DNA from: DASZYF01 sp035545535
Lineage (GTDB): Bacteria > Actinomycetota > Actinomycetes > Mycobacteriales > CAJCIY01
NCBI GenBank assembly: GCA_035545535.1
Contig: DASZYF010000218.1
Span: forward strand, 1-5,765
Length of the DNA stretch: 5,765 nucleotides
Reading direction: 5' to 3'
The notes under the pieces are model-generated. The model made no database searches. It saw only the letters and a program-made list of their open reading frames with translations, and was not told where the DNA came from. A program made the translations under genes and the position numbers. Below, in pieces: positions 5,508-5,765 of the stretch (positions are counted from its first letter, which is position 1; each line of letters begins with the position of its first letter).

Positions 5508-5765
5508 TCAGTCGGAGGTGCCGCCCTCGGACTCGAGCTGCTCGATGGCGGCGATGGGGTCGTCGGGCACCTGCGATGCACCGGTCACGTAGGCGATCGG
5601 GTCGTCGAGGTCCTCGGAGCCGGGCAGCAGGTCGGGTGCCGCCCACACCTCGTCGCGGCCGTCGACCCCGCGCGCATCCGCGAGCGCCTGCCACAGCGCG
5701 GCGGCCTCGCGCAGCCGGCGTGGGCGCAGCTCGAGCCCGACGAGCGTCGCGAAGGTCTGCTCGGC
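5508..5765 (-). CDS. C-terminal part of a DUF2342-type zinc-dependent metalloprotease (cut by window edge)
   Basis: The last 85 residues and the TGA stop are present; the start and the zinc-binding HExxH region lie beyond the right edge. The visible part reads TFATLVGLELRPRRLREAAA, then LWQALADARGVDGRDEVW, followed by APDLLPGSEDLDDP and an acidic C-terminus. This run is characteristic of the C-terminus of actinobacterial zinc-dependent metalloproteases of the DUF2342 / 'putative hydrolase, coenzyme F420-associated' family, whose substrate is not established. Catalytic residues cannot be checked here. It converges tail-to-tail with the YgjP-like peptidase. Its transcript would run into the repeat array six bases after the stop, so the array is placed to form or flank its 3' end. 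Confidence 0.85.
   Translation of the reverse strand, partial: AEQTFATLVGLELRPRRLREAAALWQALADARGVDGRDEVWAAPDLLPGSEDLDDPIAYVTGASQVPDDPIAAIEQLESEGGTSD

Noticed and set aside
5386..5694. Leftward frames running through the repeat array
   Set aside because: They are offset from the DUF2342-type protease frame, and their repeated peptides simply reflect the DNA repeats.

Overview
The window comes from a very GC-rich chromosome. Codon third positions are almost all G or C, GTG starts are common, and the gene families are actinobacterial (a DUF5679 zinc ribbon, a DUF2342-type zinc metalloprotease, a YgjP/SprT-like peptidase). This points to an actinomycete. I cannot name a genus from the sequence. 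No phage, insertion sequence, CRISPR array, tRNA or rRNA is visible.

Layout. Three genes read leftwards on the left side: an 831-residue multidomain membrane sensor histidine kinase (618-3113), a 50-residue DUF5679 zinc-ribbon protein (410-562), and the 5' end of a gene resembling actinobacterial ThiF/E1-like or cyclodehydratase-like proteins (1-274, cut by the edge). A 252-bp divergent intergenic region (3114-3365) separates the kinase from a rightward crotonase-fold (enoyl-CoA hydratase/isomerase) gene (3366-4157). A 381-bp gap (4158-4538) follows, with two stem-loop elements and a run of same-strand TGTGG-type motifs that resemble degenerate DnaA boxes. Next is a rightward YgjP/SprT-like zinc metallopeptidase (4539-5285). 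It converges on the 3' end of a leftward DUF2342-type zinc metalloprotease (5508 to the right edge). The 222-bp convergent gap holds a strong hairpin just after the peptidase stop and a five-copy array of a roughly 20-bp repeat in two opposed orientations.

How the genes may relate. The kinase, DUF5679 and ThiF-like genes lie in one direction with gaps of 55 and 135 bp and might be co-transcribed, but hairpins in both gaps make this uncertain. No response regulator is present, so the kinase looks like an orphan. The crotonase is a single-gene unit in this window.

Most worth following up: (1) the YgjP/SprT-like peptidase ends in QLDLTLFD, a close match to the bacterial sliding-clamp (DnaN) binding hexapeptide. 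This suggests a replication-coupled protease, by analogy with PCNA-bound Spartan. (2) The crotonase lacks both catalytic glutamates of classical enoyl-CoA hydratase. (3) The inverted 20-bp repeat array lies between the two convergent protease genes.
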